The position numbers and the translations under genes are program-made. From contig NZ_JAMBLS010000004.1 of NCBI RefSeq assembly GCF_023336905.1, positions 152,732-216,731 of the forward strand: DNA of 64,000 nucleotides. The letters run 5' to 3'. Each line of letters opens with the position of its first letter. Position 1 is the first letter of the stretch. Source of the stretch: Bacteroides sp. ET71 (GTDB taxonomy: Bacteria > Bacteroidota > Bacteroidia > Bacteroidales > Bacteroidaceae). Below, piece after piece: positions 53,989 through 62,716 of the stretch. The notes below the pieces were generated by a model. The model was not told where the DNA came from. It worked only from the letters and a program-made list of their open reading frames with translations, and made no database searches.

Positions 53989-55209
53989 TTACAGATTTCT
54001 TACAATCAGGGTGGAATTGGTCCCTCCAAACCCGAAGGAGTTGGAGAGGAACAGGTCGAAATGCGCCTCGCGCGTCTCGGGCAGCACGTTGATGCAGGCC
54101 GTCTCTTCGTCCGGTTCTTCGAAATTGATGTTTCCCGCAATAAAGCCGGCCTTCATCATGAGGATGGAATAAATCAGCTCGCTTCCGCCCGCCATCCACA
54201 TTTCGTGCCCCGTCTGGCTCTTGGTTGAGGTGACGGGCACCCGGTAGTCGCCGAAAAGGCGTGCGATGGCCTGTGCCTCGCGGCTGTCGCCGATGCGGGT
54301 GGAGGTGGCATGGGCATTGACGTAGCCTATCTGCGCAGGCGTGACGCCGGCGTGTTGCAGGCACAGTTCGAGCGAGCGTGCCGGACCGTCGACATTGGGC
54401 GTAGAGATATGGTCACCGTTTCCGGAGAAACCCCAGCCGACAATTTCAGCCAGGATAGGTGCACCGCGGCGCATGGCGTGTTCGTAACTCTCGACAATCA
54501 GCGTAGCTGCTCCCCCACCCGGCACCAGGCCGTCGCGGCTGCGGTCGAAAGGCCGGCTGGCACGCTCGGGTTCGTCCTCGCGAAGAGAAAAGGATTGTAT
54601 GCCGTCGAAGGCGGCCACGCTGTACATGTTGTTCTCTTGGGCGCCGCCGCAGACGACGCAATCTTGCAAGCCGTCGCGCACCAGCAGGTAGGCCAGTCCC
54701 ACGGAATGGGAGCCCGAGGCGCACGCGGCCGAGGCGGTGAGGTTGATGCCCCGCAAACGGAACAGGCAGGCCAGGTTCATGGTGACGGTGGAGTTCATCG
54801 ACTGGAAGATGCTGCCGCTGCCACACGCAGCGGTGTCGTGGAACTCGCGGAACTTGTCCAGCCCTTGCATAGTGGCCTCGGCCACCGAGTCGTTGCCGTA
54901 GACGATGCCTACCTCGTGGGCGGCGACATAGTCGGGGTCGAGGCGGGCGTGTTGCAGGGCGTCGCGGGTGGCCATGTAGGCATATTGTGCTTCTTCGGGC
55001 ATGAACTGCCTGAGGTTGCGTGAAACATAAGGCTTCAAATCGGGACGGGGCACACGGGTGCACAAAGCCGAACGGAATCCCGCCGCTTTCCGTTCTTCGC
55101 TAAAGACAACGCCGCTGCGCCCTTCATAAAGAGCCTGGCGGACGTCGTCCAACGTCGTACCGAGGCAGGACCAGATGCCCATGCCTGTGATTACTACTCT
55201 TCTTTCCAT
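53989..55209 (-). CDS. Beta-ketoacyl-ACP synthase (FabF/KS-like)
   Basis: A 406-residue condensing enzyme. The catalytic triad is visible: Cys163 in TASAACASGSHSVG, His300 in YVNAHATSTRIGD, and His335 in TSTKSQTGHEMWMAGG (with Lys330). N-terminus VVITGMGIWSCLGTTLDDVR is typical. It elongates the ACP-bound chain by malonyl units. One ketosynthase only is present; aryl-polyene clusters usually have two or three. Its start overlaps the stop of the preceding GNAT-like gene by 16 bases. Confidence 0.93.
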   Translation of the reverse strand: MERRVVITGMGIWSCLGTTLDDVRQALYEGRSGVVFSEERKAAGFRSALCTRVPRPDLKPYVSRNLRQFMPEEAQYAYMATRDALQHARLDPDYVAAHEVGIVYGNDSVAEATMQGLDKFREFHDTAACGSGSIFQSMNSTVTMNLACLFRLRGINLTASAACASGSHSVGLAYLLVRDGLQDCVVCGGAQENNMYSVAAFDGIQSFSLREDEPERASRPFDRSRDGLVPGGGAATLIVESYEHAMRRGAPILAEIVGWGFSGNGDHISTPNVDGPARSLELCLQHAGVTPAQIGYVNAHATSTRIGDSREAQAIARLFGDYRVPVTSTKSQTGHEMWMAGGSELIYSILMMKAGFIAGNINFEEPDEETACINVLPETREAHFDLFLSNSFGFGGTNSTLIVRNL

Positions 55210-56345
55210 GTCAGTATTTTCTTATAGCACCGCCGCCGTTTGCCCACAGTCGGGTGGAGGGGCTTCCATTGCGACAGTTCTTTCAAGTTAGTTTCCAGTT
55301 GCGGCCCGGTTTCAGCCTGTTTGAAACCAAGCTTATTATATATAGGAAGCAAGTCGGCGAAGAACAGGGCGTTCACGCCCAAGCCCTGGTAGTCCGGGCG
55401 AACGGCCACGAGGTAAAGGTCAGCCTTGTCTTCTCGCTTCCACTTCAAGGCACGGAGCAAGTGAAACCAGCCCCAGGGCCACAGGCGTCCGCCGCTGCGC
55501 TGCAAGGCGCGTGTCAGGCTGGGCATCGTGATGGCAACGCCCACCAGCTCGCCTTCGGCATTTTCGACCACCGGCACCATGCGCAGGTCCAGCAGGGGGA
55601 TGTAGCGGGCCAGATACTCGTCTATCTGGCTGTCTTGCAACTCGGTGTATCCGTACAACGGGGCATAGGCCTCATTCAGCAGGCGGAAGACGCGGCGCCC
55701 GATGTCACTCTCGCGCAACTCTTTGTGGGTCAGTTTGCGCACCCGCAGGCCGAACATCTCCTGCGCCAGCGCGGCTGTACGGGCATAGCGCTGGGGCAAC
55801 TGCTTCGGAATCTCGATGTGCGCCTGCACCCAGTCTACTTCTTTCTGGAAGCCCAATGCCTCCAGATGCCGGGGATAGTAGGGCGGGTTGTAGATGGTGA
55901 TAGAAGAACCGGGACGGTCAAAGTCCTCCAGGAGCATCCCTTCTTTGTCGAAATCGAAGATGGCCATCGGACCGACCATCTCCTCCATGCCCTGTCCGCG
56001 CCCCCAATCGGCCACGGCGTCCAGCAGGGCGGCCGAGATGCGGAGGTCGTCTTCAAACTCGATGAAGCCGAAACGCACCTGGCGCGTACCCCACTTCTGG
56101 TTGGCACGACGGTTGATGATACCGGCCACACGGCCCACCGGACGGCCGGAGCCGTCGTAGGCTACAAAGGCACGGATGTCTGAGAACTCCAAAGCAGAGT
56201 TCCGCCGCACGTCGAACGTGTTGCGGACATCACTCTCCAAATCGGGCACGTAACAAGGAAAATCCGCATACAAACGCCTGGGAAGACGGACAAAATCATC
56301 CATCTCACGACGGCTCTGCACCTCTTTTACTATTACTTCTTCCAT
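55194..56345 (-). CDS. GNAT-like acyltransferase, first gene of lipid operon
   Basis: A 383-residue protein. ATG 56345 is fixed by the promoter just upstream, which leaves almost no leader; longer readings begin before transcription. Segments GRVAGIINRRANQKWGTRQV, AIFDFDKEGMLLEDFD, TIYNPPYYPRHLEALGFQKE and, in the acyl-CoA-binding end, LYLVAVRPDYQGLGVNALFF mark a GNAT-like domain. A paralogue is encoded at 62717. Its role may be to transfer an acyl group to an amine or other acceptor. The paralogue's existence outside the operon shows the family has wider use. Confidence 0.82.
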   Translation of the reverse strand: MEEVIVKEVQSRREMDDFVRLPRRLYADFPCYVPDLESDVRNTFDVRRNSALEFSDIRAFVAYDGSGRPVGRVAGIINRRANQKWGTRQVRFGFIEFEDDLRISAALLDAVADWGRGQGMEEMVGPMAIFDFDKEGMLLEDFDRPGSSITIYNPPYYPRHLEALGFQKEVDWVQAHIEIPKQLPQRYARTAALAQEMFGLRVRKLTHKELRESDIGRRVFRLLNEAYAPLYGYTELQDSQIDEYLARYIPLLDLRMVPVVENAEGELVGVAITMPSLTRALQRSGGRLWPWGWFHLLRALKWKREDKADLYLVAVRPDYQGLGVNALFFADLLPIYNKLGFKQAETGPQLETNLKELSQWKPLHPTVGKRRRCYKKILTWKEE

Positions 56346-56354
56346 AACAAAACG

Positions 56355-56385
56355 CGAAAGTATAGAAAAGTTTTCTCCATGCAAA
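56355..56385 (-). promoter_or_regulatory. Promoter of the nine-gene lipid/polyene-like operon
   Basis: On the minus strand TTTG (56382-56385), 19 bases, then TACTTTCG (56355-56362), one mismatch from consensus. The predicted transcript start is only a few bases before the ATG at 56345, so the mRNA may be almost leaderless. Confidence 0.65.
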
Positions 56386-56742
56386 AACATCATAACTGTC
56401 AGAGCATTTTTAAAGAATTAGAGACCAATACCTGCACGCCCGCCCAATGAAAGAAACGGACATCTGGCCACGGCGGCCGTCCGCCACGCCTGCGGCGCAC
56501 ACGGGGCACGGCCGTCACGAACACGGGCCGCGCCTCGTGTCCGCAAGAGGCACGCCCCTCGCAAAGCAAGCCCAGTCTTCATACATATGACAACCCGCCA
56601 GGAACTAAACACTCGTTACATTTCCGATGAAGGGGAAACAGGTTTGTAACAAGTCTGTCACTTTCTCTTCAAGATTCCGTAAGGAACCTGTAACACGCAC
56701 CACGTACTTTTGCAGCAAAATCAAAAAAGAACTTTAAACAAT
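56386..56742. other. Spacer between lipid operon and TonB receptor
   Basis: Holds a GC-rich copy of the dispersed repeat (56499-56539, opening ACACGGGGCACGGCCGTCAC), then the Pho-box-like array and promoter described separately. No gene seen in the spacer. Confidence 0.6.
56645..56712 (+). promoter_or_regulatory. Pho-box-like repeat array with -7 box before TonB receptor
   Basis: TGTAACA-type units recur in an 11-bp register: TGTAACA at 56645-56651, CTGTCAC at 56655-56661, a degenerate CCGTAAG at 56677-56683 and CTGTAACA from 56688. They end 10 bases before TACTTTTG (56705-56712). No -33 TTTG is present, which suits an activator-dependent promoter. The register and motif resemble PhoB-bound boxes. 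Confidence 0.6.
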
Positions 56743-59550
56743 ATGAAACAAATCAAACGAGTATTTCTATCACTACTAATTCTCTTGATGGCCGGACTAC
56801 CGCTGCTGGCCGATGAGAACGTGAACGAAACCAAACAAGGTGCCATCCGCGGACGCATCGTCGACAACACGCAGCAAACCCTTCCGGGCGCCACCGTCTA
56901 CATCGAATCCCTCCACACAGGCGCCATCAGCGACGTGAACGGCTTCTACACCCTGGCCAACCTCGCAGCCGGCACCTACCGGGTGAAAGTCTCCTACGTA
57001 GGCTACTCGCCCGCCGAATTTACCATTACCGTCCCCGAAGGGAAAACCGTCGAACGCGACGTCACCCTGAACGAAGGCATCGAACTGCAAGAAGTCGTCG
57101 TGGGCGGCGCCTTCACCGGACAACGACGCGCCCTCAGCTCGCAGAAAAACGCCATGGGCATCAGCAACGTCGTCTCGGCCGACCAAGTGGGCAAGTTCCC
57201 GGACTCCAACATCGGCGACGCCCTGAAGCGCATCTCGGGCATCAACGTACAGTACGACCAGGGCGAGGCACGCTTCGGACAGGTGCGAGGCACCAGCGCC
57301 GACCTCAGCTCCGTCACCATCAACGGCAACCGCATACCTTCCGCCGAAGGTGACACGCGCAACGTGCAGCTCGACCTCATCCCCGCCGACATGGTGCAGA
57401 CCATCGAAGTCAGCAAGGTAGTGACCGCCGACATGGACGGCGACGCCATAGGCGGCTCCATCAACCTCATCACCAAGAACACGCCTTACCGCCGCATCTT
57501 CAACGCCACGGCCGGAAGCGGCTACAACGCCGTCAGCAAGAAGGCGCAAGTGAACCTCGGGCTGACCTACGGAGACCGCTTCCTGAACGACAAACTGGGA
57601 CTGATGATTTCCGGCTCTTACCAATACGCACCCGGCGGCTCGGACAACGCCGAGTTTGAATACGACGTCGACGACGACCAAGTCGTACTGAAAGAAGCAC
57701 AAGTGCGGCAATACTACGTCACCCGCGAGCGCCAAAGCTACTCGCTGGCCCTGGACTACGAATTTAACGCAGACCACAAAATCTCCTTCAAAGGCATGTA
57801 CAACCGCCGCAACGACTGGGAAAACCGCTACCGTGCCGTCTACAAAGACCTGGACGAAAGCGACCCCGCCGAACAGTCCATCGAACTCCAGACCAAAGGC
57901 GGAGCCAACGACACGAAAAACGCACGCCTGGAACGCCAACAGACCATGGACTTCACCCTGGACGGCGAACACAACCTGGGCGGACGTGTACTGATGGACT
58001 GGGCTGCCTCCTACTCACGCGCCAGCGAAGACCGACCCAACGAACGATACTTCGGACTGAAGATGGACAACAACACGGGCAGCAACCTGCTCAGCACCTT
58101 CCACGGCGTAGGCGGACGCACCCCCTACTCCACCCTGGCCATCCCCGCCCTGAGCGACGAAGCCTGGGAGCTGGACGAACTGACCAACAGCGACCAGAGC
58201 ATCTACGAAAACGAATGGAAATTCCGCCTCAACTTCGAACTGCCCCTGGCCAAAGGCCTCTTCGGCAATACCCTGCGCTTCGGCGGGAAATACACCAACA
58301 AGACCAAGGACCGCGAGACAGAGTGGTACAAGTACGACGAGGCCTTCGACGACAACGACGCCTGGCGCAACAACGGCGCGGCACAAATACGCAGCGGCTT
58401 CATGGTGGGCGACTTCTATCCCGAAGGCACACAATTCGTCAGCAAGGAATACCTGGGCGGCATCAACTTCGGCTCCATGGAAGGAGAACCCGACAACGAG
58501 GAGATGTCCGGCAACTACCACGCCAACGAGCAAATCACCAGTGCCTACCTGCGCTTCGACCAGAAACTGGGCCGCAAACTCAACCTCATGCTCGGGCTCC
58601 GCATGGAACACACTGCACTGGACTACCGCGGCCTGAACTGGGTGGTAGACGAAGAAGAGGAGGAAAGCCTGGCCCCCACCGGCAACCGCAAGAACAACTA
58701 CACCAACTGGCTGCCCAGCGTACTGCTGAAGTACGACGTCAACGACGACTTCAAGCTCCGCGCCTCGTTTACAGAAACGCTCTCACGCCCCAAATACGCG
58801 GCCCTCATTCCCAGCGTCAACTACAACAGTGCCGACGAAGAGGCCACCATCGGCAACCCGGACCTGAAGCCGACTACCTCGTACAACTTCGACCTCAGCG
58901 CCGAATACTACTTCAAGTCCATCGGCCTGGTCAGCCTGGGATTCTTCTACAAGAGCGTCAACGACGTCATCGTGGACGAAGCCTGGCAAGGCATGGCTCC
59001 CGAGATACCCATCAGCGGCACCTACGAGTATGACATCACCAAGCCCATCAACGCCTACGACGCCAACCTCTATGGCATAGAGGCAGCCTACCAACGCGAC
59101 TTCAGCTTCATTGCCCCCGCCCTGAAATGCCTCGGCTTCTACGGGAACTATACCTACACGGCCAACAAGACCAAGAACCACCACTTCGAACACCGCGTGC
59201 TGGAAGAGGGAGAAGAAATCGACATGATAGGCTCGCCCGAACACACGGCCAACGCCTCGCTCTTCTTTGAGAAATGGGGCTTCAACCTCCGCCTCTCCTA
59301 CAACTTCGCGTCGGCCTTCGTGGACGAAATGGGCGAAGTGGCCCAGCTGGACCGCTACTACGACAAGGTGAACTACCTGGACCTGAACGCCACCTACACC
59401 TTCGGCAAGCGTTTCAAGACGACCATCTACGCCGACGTGACCAACCTGCTCAACCAGCCCCTGCGCTATTACCAAGGCACCAAGGACCGCACCATGCAGG
59501 TGGAATACTACGGCGCACGCTTCAACGCAGGCATCAAAGTCAGCTTCTGA
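56743..59550 (+). CDS. TonB-dependent outer-membrane receptor, likely phosphate-ester-related
   Basis: A 935-residue receptor. Signal LSLLILLMAGLPLLA; carboxypeptidase-regulatory-like domain (IRGRIVDNTQQTLPGATVYI, VSYVGYSPAEF); plug domain (NVVSADQVGKFPDSNIGDAL, RISGINVQYDQGEARFGQVR, DMDGDAIGGSINLIT); and a beta-barrel ending ARFNAGIKVSF. ATG 56743 is chosen for the signal peptide and promoter. It belongs to the non-SusC TonB receptors, without a SusD partner. It lies in one transcript direction with a phosphatase, behind a Pho-box-like array, so an organophosphate or phosphate-bound substrate is inferred. Confidence 0.9.
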   Translation: MKQIKRVFLSLLILLMAGLPLLADENVNETKQGAIRGRIVDNTQQTLPGATVYIESLHTGAISDVNGFYTLANLAAGTYRVKVSYVGYSPAEFTITVPEGKTVERDVTLNEGIELQEVVVGGAFTGQRRALSSQKNAMGISNVVSADQVGKFPDSNIGDALKRISGINVQYDQGEARFGQVRGTSADLSSVTINGNRIPSAEGDTRNVQLDLIPADMVQTIEVSKVVTADMDGDAIGGSINLITKNTPYRRIFNATAGSGYNAVSKKAQVNLGLTYGDRFLNDKLGLMISGSYQYAPGGSDNAEFEYDVDDDQVVLKEAQVRQYYVTRERQSYSLALDYEFNADHKISFKGMYNRRNDWENRYRAVYKDLDESDPAEQSIELQTKGGANDTKNARLERQQTMDFTLDGEHNLGGRVLMDWAASYSRASEDRPNERYFGLKMDNNTGSNLLSTFHGVGGRTPYSTLAIPALSDEAWELDELTNSDQSIYENEWKFRLNFELPLAKGLFGNTLRFGGKYTNKTKDRETEWYKYDEAFDDNDAWRNNGAAQIRSGFMVGDFYPEGTQFVSKEYLGGINFGSMEGEPDNEEMSGNYHANEQITSAYLRFDQKLGRKLNLMLGLRMEHTALDYRGLNWVVDEEEEESLAPTGNRKNNYTNWLPSVLLKYDVNDDFKLRASFTETLSRPKYAALIPSVNYNSADEEATIGNPDLKPTTSYNFDLSAEYYFKSIGLVSLGFFYKSVNDVIVDEAWQGMAPEIPISGTYEYDITKPINAYDANLYGIEAAYQRDFSFIAPALKCLGFYGNYTYTANKTKNHHFEHRVLEEGEEIDMIGSPEHTANASLFFEKWGFNLRLSYNFASAFVDEMGEVAQLDRYYDKVNYLDLNATYTFGKRFKTTIYADVTNLLNQPLRYYQGTKDRTMQVEYYGARFNAGIKVSF

Positions 59551-59563
59551 CCACGCGAAGACT

Positions 59564-59678
59564 CATCGCAGCCCTGTACGAAAAGCCATCATAGCCTCGA
59601 ACGAAAGTGTCTCACTGCCTCGTACGAAAGTCTTTCGCAGCCCTATACGATGAGCCTTCGCAACACCATACAATAGTT
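59564..59678 (+). repeat. Five imperfect 23-bp tandem repeats
   Basis: Units start at 59564, 59587, 59610, 59633 and 59656. Each contains a GCC-rich left part and a TACGAAA-like right part; the first four are the most alike. They lie between the receptor and the phosphatase gene. Confidence 0.8.
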
Positions 59679-59736
59679 CTTCCGGGAACAGACACTGCCT
59701 TTTCCCGGAAGATTCCAGATTCGCGCCCCATCTTTG
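59679..59736 (+). promoter_or_regulatory. Hairpin and weak -7 box before phosphatase gene
   Basis: A perfect 10-bp stem (59679-59688 with 59702-59711, 13-base loop) without T-run is followed by CATCTTTG (59729-59736), one mismatch from a -7 box. The phosphatase may have its own start or be reached by read-through. Confidence 0.45.
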
Positions 59737-59788
59737 CAGGCCGAAAACAAAAAAAACAGAAGATATCAACACTAAAAACAGAAAGGAA

Positions 59789-60727
59789 ATGAAAATGAAG
59801 AAAACACTCCTCCTGCTGCTCCTGACCCTCTGCGGCACATGGGCAGTGGCACAAGAGAAAATCGATTACAGCGTCTACGACGACAAATGCAACTTCTACA
59901 TCGCCAACGACCTGGGCCGCAACGGCTACTACGACCAGAAGCCCATCGCCGAACTGATGGGCACAATGGCCGAGGAAGTAGGCCCCGAATGTGTCATCGC
60001 TGCCGGCGACATCCACCACTTCGACGGAGTCGCCTCGGTAAACGACCCCTTGTGGATGACCAACTACGAGCAAATCTACTCGCACCCCGAACTGATGATT
60101 GCCTGGCATCCCATCTGCGGCAACCACGAATACCGGGGCAACACGCAGGCCGTCATTGATTACAGCCGCGTCAGCCGCCGCTGGGAAATGCCCGCCCGCT
60201 ACTACACCAAGACTTTCAACGAAGAGGGAACCACCATACGCATCGTATGGATTGACACGACCCCGCTCATCGACAAATACCGTCAGGAATACGACAAGTA
60301 TCCCGACGCCTGCCAGCAAGACATCAACACGCAACTGGAATGGCTGGAAGCTACCTTGGCAGCAGCCAAAGAAGATTGGGTAGTAGTGGTAGGCCACCAC
60401 CCCATTTATGCCGAGACATCAAAAGACGACGTAGAACGCCAAGACATGCAGAAACGGGTAGACACCATCCTGCGCCGTCACCGCGTGGACATGTACATCA
60501 ACGGACACATCCACAACTTCCAGCACATACGCGTGAAGGGCAGCACCATCGACTACATCACCAACTCAGCCGGCTCGCTCAGCCGCAAGGTGAAGCCCAT
60601 TGAAGGAACGGTATTCTGCAGCAGCGAACCGGGCTTCTCCATCCTGTCCGCCACACCCAAAACATTGGAGCTGCGCATGTTGGACAAGCACGGAAAAGTA
60701 TTGCATACCGTCACACGAACTAAATAA
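59789..60727 (+). CDS. Purple-acid-phosphatase-like metallophosphoesterase, secreted
   Basis: A 312-residue enzyme with signal MKKTLLLLLLTLCGTWAVAQ. Metallophosphoesterase motifs: VIAAGDIHHFDGV, the GNHEYRG block, VVVVGHHPIYAETS and the INGHIHNFQHI block supply the metal ligands. The layout resembles tartrate-resistant (type 5) acid phosphatases. It should free phosphate from organic esters in the periplasm or outside. It follows the TonB receptor in the same direction and ends before a terminator. Confidence 0.9.
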   Translation: MKMKKTLLLLLLTLCGTWAVAQEKIDYSVYDDKCNFYIANDLGRNGYYDQKPIAELMGTMAEEVGPECVIAAGDIHHFDGVASVNDPLWMTNYEQIYSHPELMIAWHPICGNHEYRGNTQAVIDYSRVSRRWEMPARYYTKTFNEEGTTIRIVWIDTTPLIDKYRQEYDKYPDACQQDINTQLEWLEATLAAAKEDWVVVVGHHPIYAETSKDDVERQDMQKRVDTILRRHRVDMYINGHIHNFQHIRVKGSTIDYITNSAGSLSRKVKPIEGTVFCSSEPGFSILSATPKTLELRMLDKHGKVLHTVTRTK

Positions 60728-60764
60728 TACTTGAAAAAACGACTGATTATTGCTTCTTTTTCTG

Positions 60765-60805
60765 TCCCCCGCCTACGGCTTGGTGCCGCGCAGCGGGGGA
60801 TTTTT
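60765..60805 (+). terminator. Intrinsic terminator after phosphatase gene
   Basis: An 8-bp stem (60765-60772 with 60793-60800) with inner partial pairing, followed by T5. It ends the receptor-phosphatase unit just before the converging M64 gene. Confidence 0.85.
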
Positions 60806-60807
60806 CT

Positions 60808-62472
60808 TTATTCGCCCGACAGACGTTCCAACGTCAAGACCCTGGGCCTTGCAAACGGACGGCTGGGCGTTTCTGCCGCACGGGTCTGCGGTACAAAAGT
60901 CTGCTGGTCAAAAGCGATGAATTCCTCCAAACTGGGCGTATAGCTTTCGCCGCGCTGCAACACATTGTTATAAATGGCCCGGCGCGACGGGGCATTGAAT
61001 CCCAAGATGTTGCTGCGCATCATGCTCTCTTCCGTCGAGCGGTAAGCCCCCGACCAATACGTGCAGGCACCCTCGATGACGCCCAAGCCCTGCCCGTCAT
61101 AGCGCGGGTCGAACAGGAAGTCCGCCCAAAGCACTGCGTTCCAGTCCGCTGTGAAGTCCACGTTCATCCACCAGCCGAAGTCCCGCTGCTGCTGTTGGCG
61201 GTCGGCCATCTCGTCGGCCGGCATCGCGCCCTGCGTCTCGTAGGAATACTCATCGTCCAGCTTGCCGATGCCGTGGCCCACCACCTCGTGCACCATCACG
61301 CGACGGAAGTTTTCGCTGCCCAGCTCCTCAATGACGGGACAATAGGCCACGGAAAAGTCCACCGGATTGCCGCGACCGTCCGTATAACTGTAATTGGTGC
61401 CGCCATAAGCGTCGGTGTTCAGCACCACGACCACCTGCGCATTGTTCAGGTCGATGCCCTCCACGGCCCGCGCGTACTCCTGCACCGCCTCGTCGTCGCC
61501 GCCCACCAGCGTGCTGTTTCCGCCCTCCATCCAGCAGCCCAGGGCCGTCTCATAGCCCTCGGCAAAGATGTTGTGGCGCGACACGGCCGTCACGGAATAG
61601 ATGTCGAAATAATCCTGCAACGAACGGATAGGCTCTTCGGTGAACAGATTCTCCACGGCCTGCGCCATCACCTGCCCGTAGTACCCGCTGCTAATCTCCG
61701 CGTCGATGAACCCGTCGCCCATCAGCACCAAGGAGATGCCGTTGCCCTGCGTATGGGGTTGCAGCAGCTCCACCGCCTTGTCCATCGAGTAGTCGATGCT
61801 TTCGCCCGTTCCCTGCCCCACCTGCGTAATGGTCGCTGTAGCCAGCAGGTTCTTCTCGGTCAAGGGGTCTTGCTCGCTCGACACCTTGCCAAAGTAAACC
61901 ACCGTAGTCCGCGCCTGCCGCCTCTCGTTGGGCAAGACGTACAGGGGCAGGTAATAAGTCGCCTCGCTCGCCGCCCGGGTGTCCGGCTGCGAAGTGATCC
62001 AGTCGCAATCGCTCTGCGTATAAACGGCAAACTTCCCTTGCGGCAGGGTAGTGCGGAAATAGATGTCCAGGTTGCCCCCGTACGCATCGTGGGTGATAAG
62101 CGGTTCTTCCACAAAGATATATTCCTCCTGCCGCACGTCGATGCTGACAGAACTTTCTCCCGACGCCAGCTTCACCACGGCCTTGCGCGCCTCGCCCGTG
62201 TCGTTCGGTTTGAGCACGCTCAGCGTCACCTGCTGACGGCCGCTCCCTCCGCTCTGCGGCGACACTTGCAGCCAATCGGCATCGGCGCTCGCGCTCCAAC
62301 TGTCCGCAGCCGTAAACGACAGGGTGTAAACGGCGCCCGCTTCCGCGCCGATGGAAACTTGCCTGTTGGAAGAATAATCGACTACGATACCTCCACCCGG
62401 CTCTTCGTCCGCACAAGAACAAACTAAGACCAACAGTCCCCAAAGGAACGACAGAAAAACTTGATTCTTCAT
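60808..62472 (-). CDS. M64-family zinc metallopeptidase lipoprotein with BACON-like domains
   Basis: A 554-residue lipoprotein. ATG 62472 opens a signal with lipobox CSC (Cys20). Residues about 35-115 are a BACON-like domain (WLQVSPQSGGSGRQQVTLSV, SVSIDVRQEE), and 125-220 a second beta-domain. Residues about 245-490 form the M64 (IgA-peptidase-type) domain: LVLMGDGFIDAEI, and the zinc motif HEVVGHGIGKLDDEYSYET with His395, Glu396 and His400. It acts at the cell surface or outside on proteins; substrate unknown. It is monocistronic. Confidence 0.9.
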   Translation of the reverse strand: MKNQVFLSFLWGLLVLVCSCADEEPGGGIVVDYSSNRQVSIGAEAGAVYTLSFTAADSWSASADADWLQVSPQSGGSGRQQVTLSVLKPNDTGEARKAVVKLASGESSVSIDVRQEEYIFVEEPLITHDAYGGNLDIYFRTTLPQGKFAVYTQSDCDWITSQPDTRAASEATYYLPLYVLPNERRQARTTVVYFGKVSSEQDPLTEKNLLATATITQVGQGTGESIDYSMDKAVELLQPHTQGNGISLVLMGDGFIDAEISSGYYGQVMAQAVENLFTEEPIRSLQDYFDIYSVTAVSRHNIFAEGYETALGCWMEGGNSTLVGGDDEAVQEYARAVEGIDLNNAQVVVVLNTDAYGGTNYSYTDGRGNPVDFSVAYCPVIEELGSENFRRVMVHEVVGHGIGKLDDEYSYETQGAMPADEMADRQQQQRDFGWWMNVDFTADWNAVLWADFLFDPRYDGQGLGVIEGACTYWSGAYRSTEESMMRSNILGFNAPSRRAIYNNVLQRGESYTPSLEEFIAFDQQTFVPQTRAAETPSRPFARPRVLTLERLSGE

Positions 62473-62692
62473 AAACTCTTCAATTGAACAAGAAATAAAA
62501 TAAGTCATCACTCACCCGCCCACCCCTTCCGGCATGAGCACGGCCTCAAAAGTAGGCAACCGGACTGAAATATAAAAGGAAAACGCCGGGGAAATGGCTT
62601 CGCGACGGCAAAAACCCGGAAAAGACAAGCGCCGAAGCAAAAAAACGACCCGCCAAATCTTCCTTTTCCTCCCGAATTAGCGTATCTTTGCC

Positions 62693-62700
62693 GCCAAATA
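62693..62700 (+). promoter_or_regulatory. -7 box for second GNAT-like gene
   Basis: TATCTTTG, an exact TAnnTTTG match, 16 bases before the ATG at 62717. No strong -33. Confidence 0.5.
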
Positions 62701-62716
62701 GACACAATAGAACATC

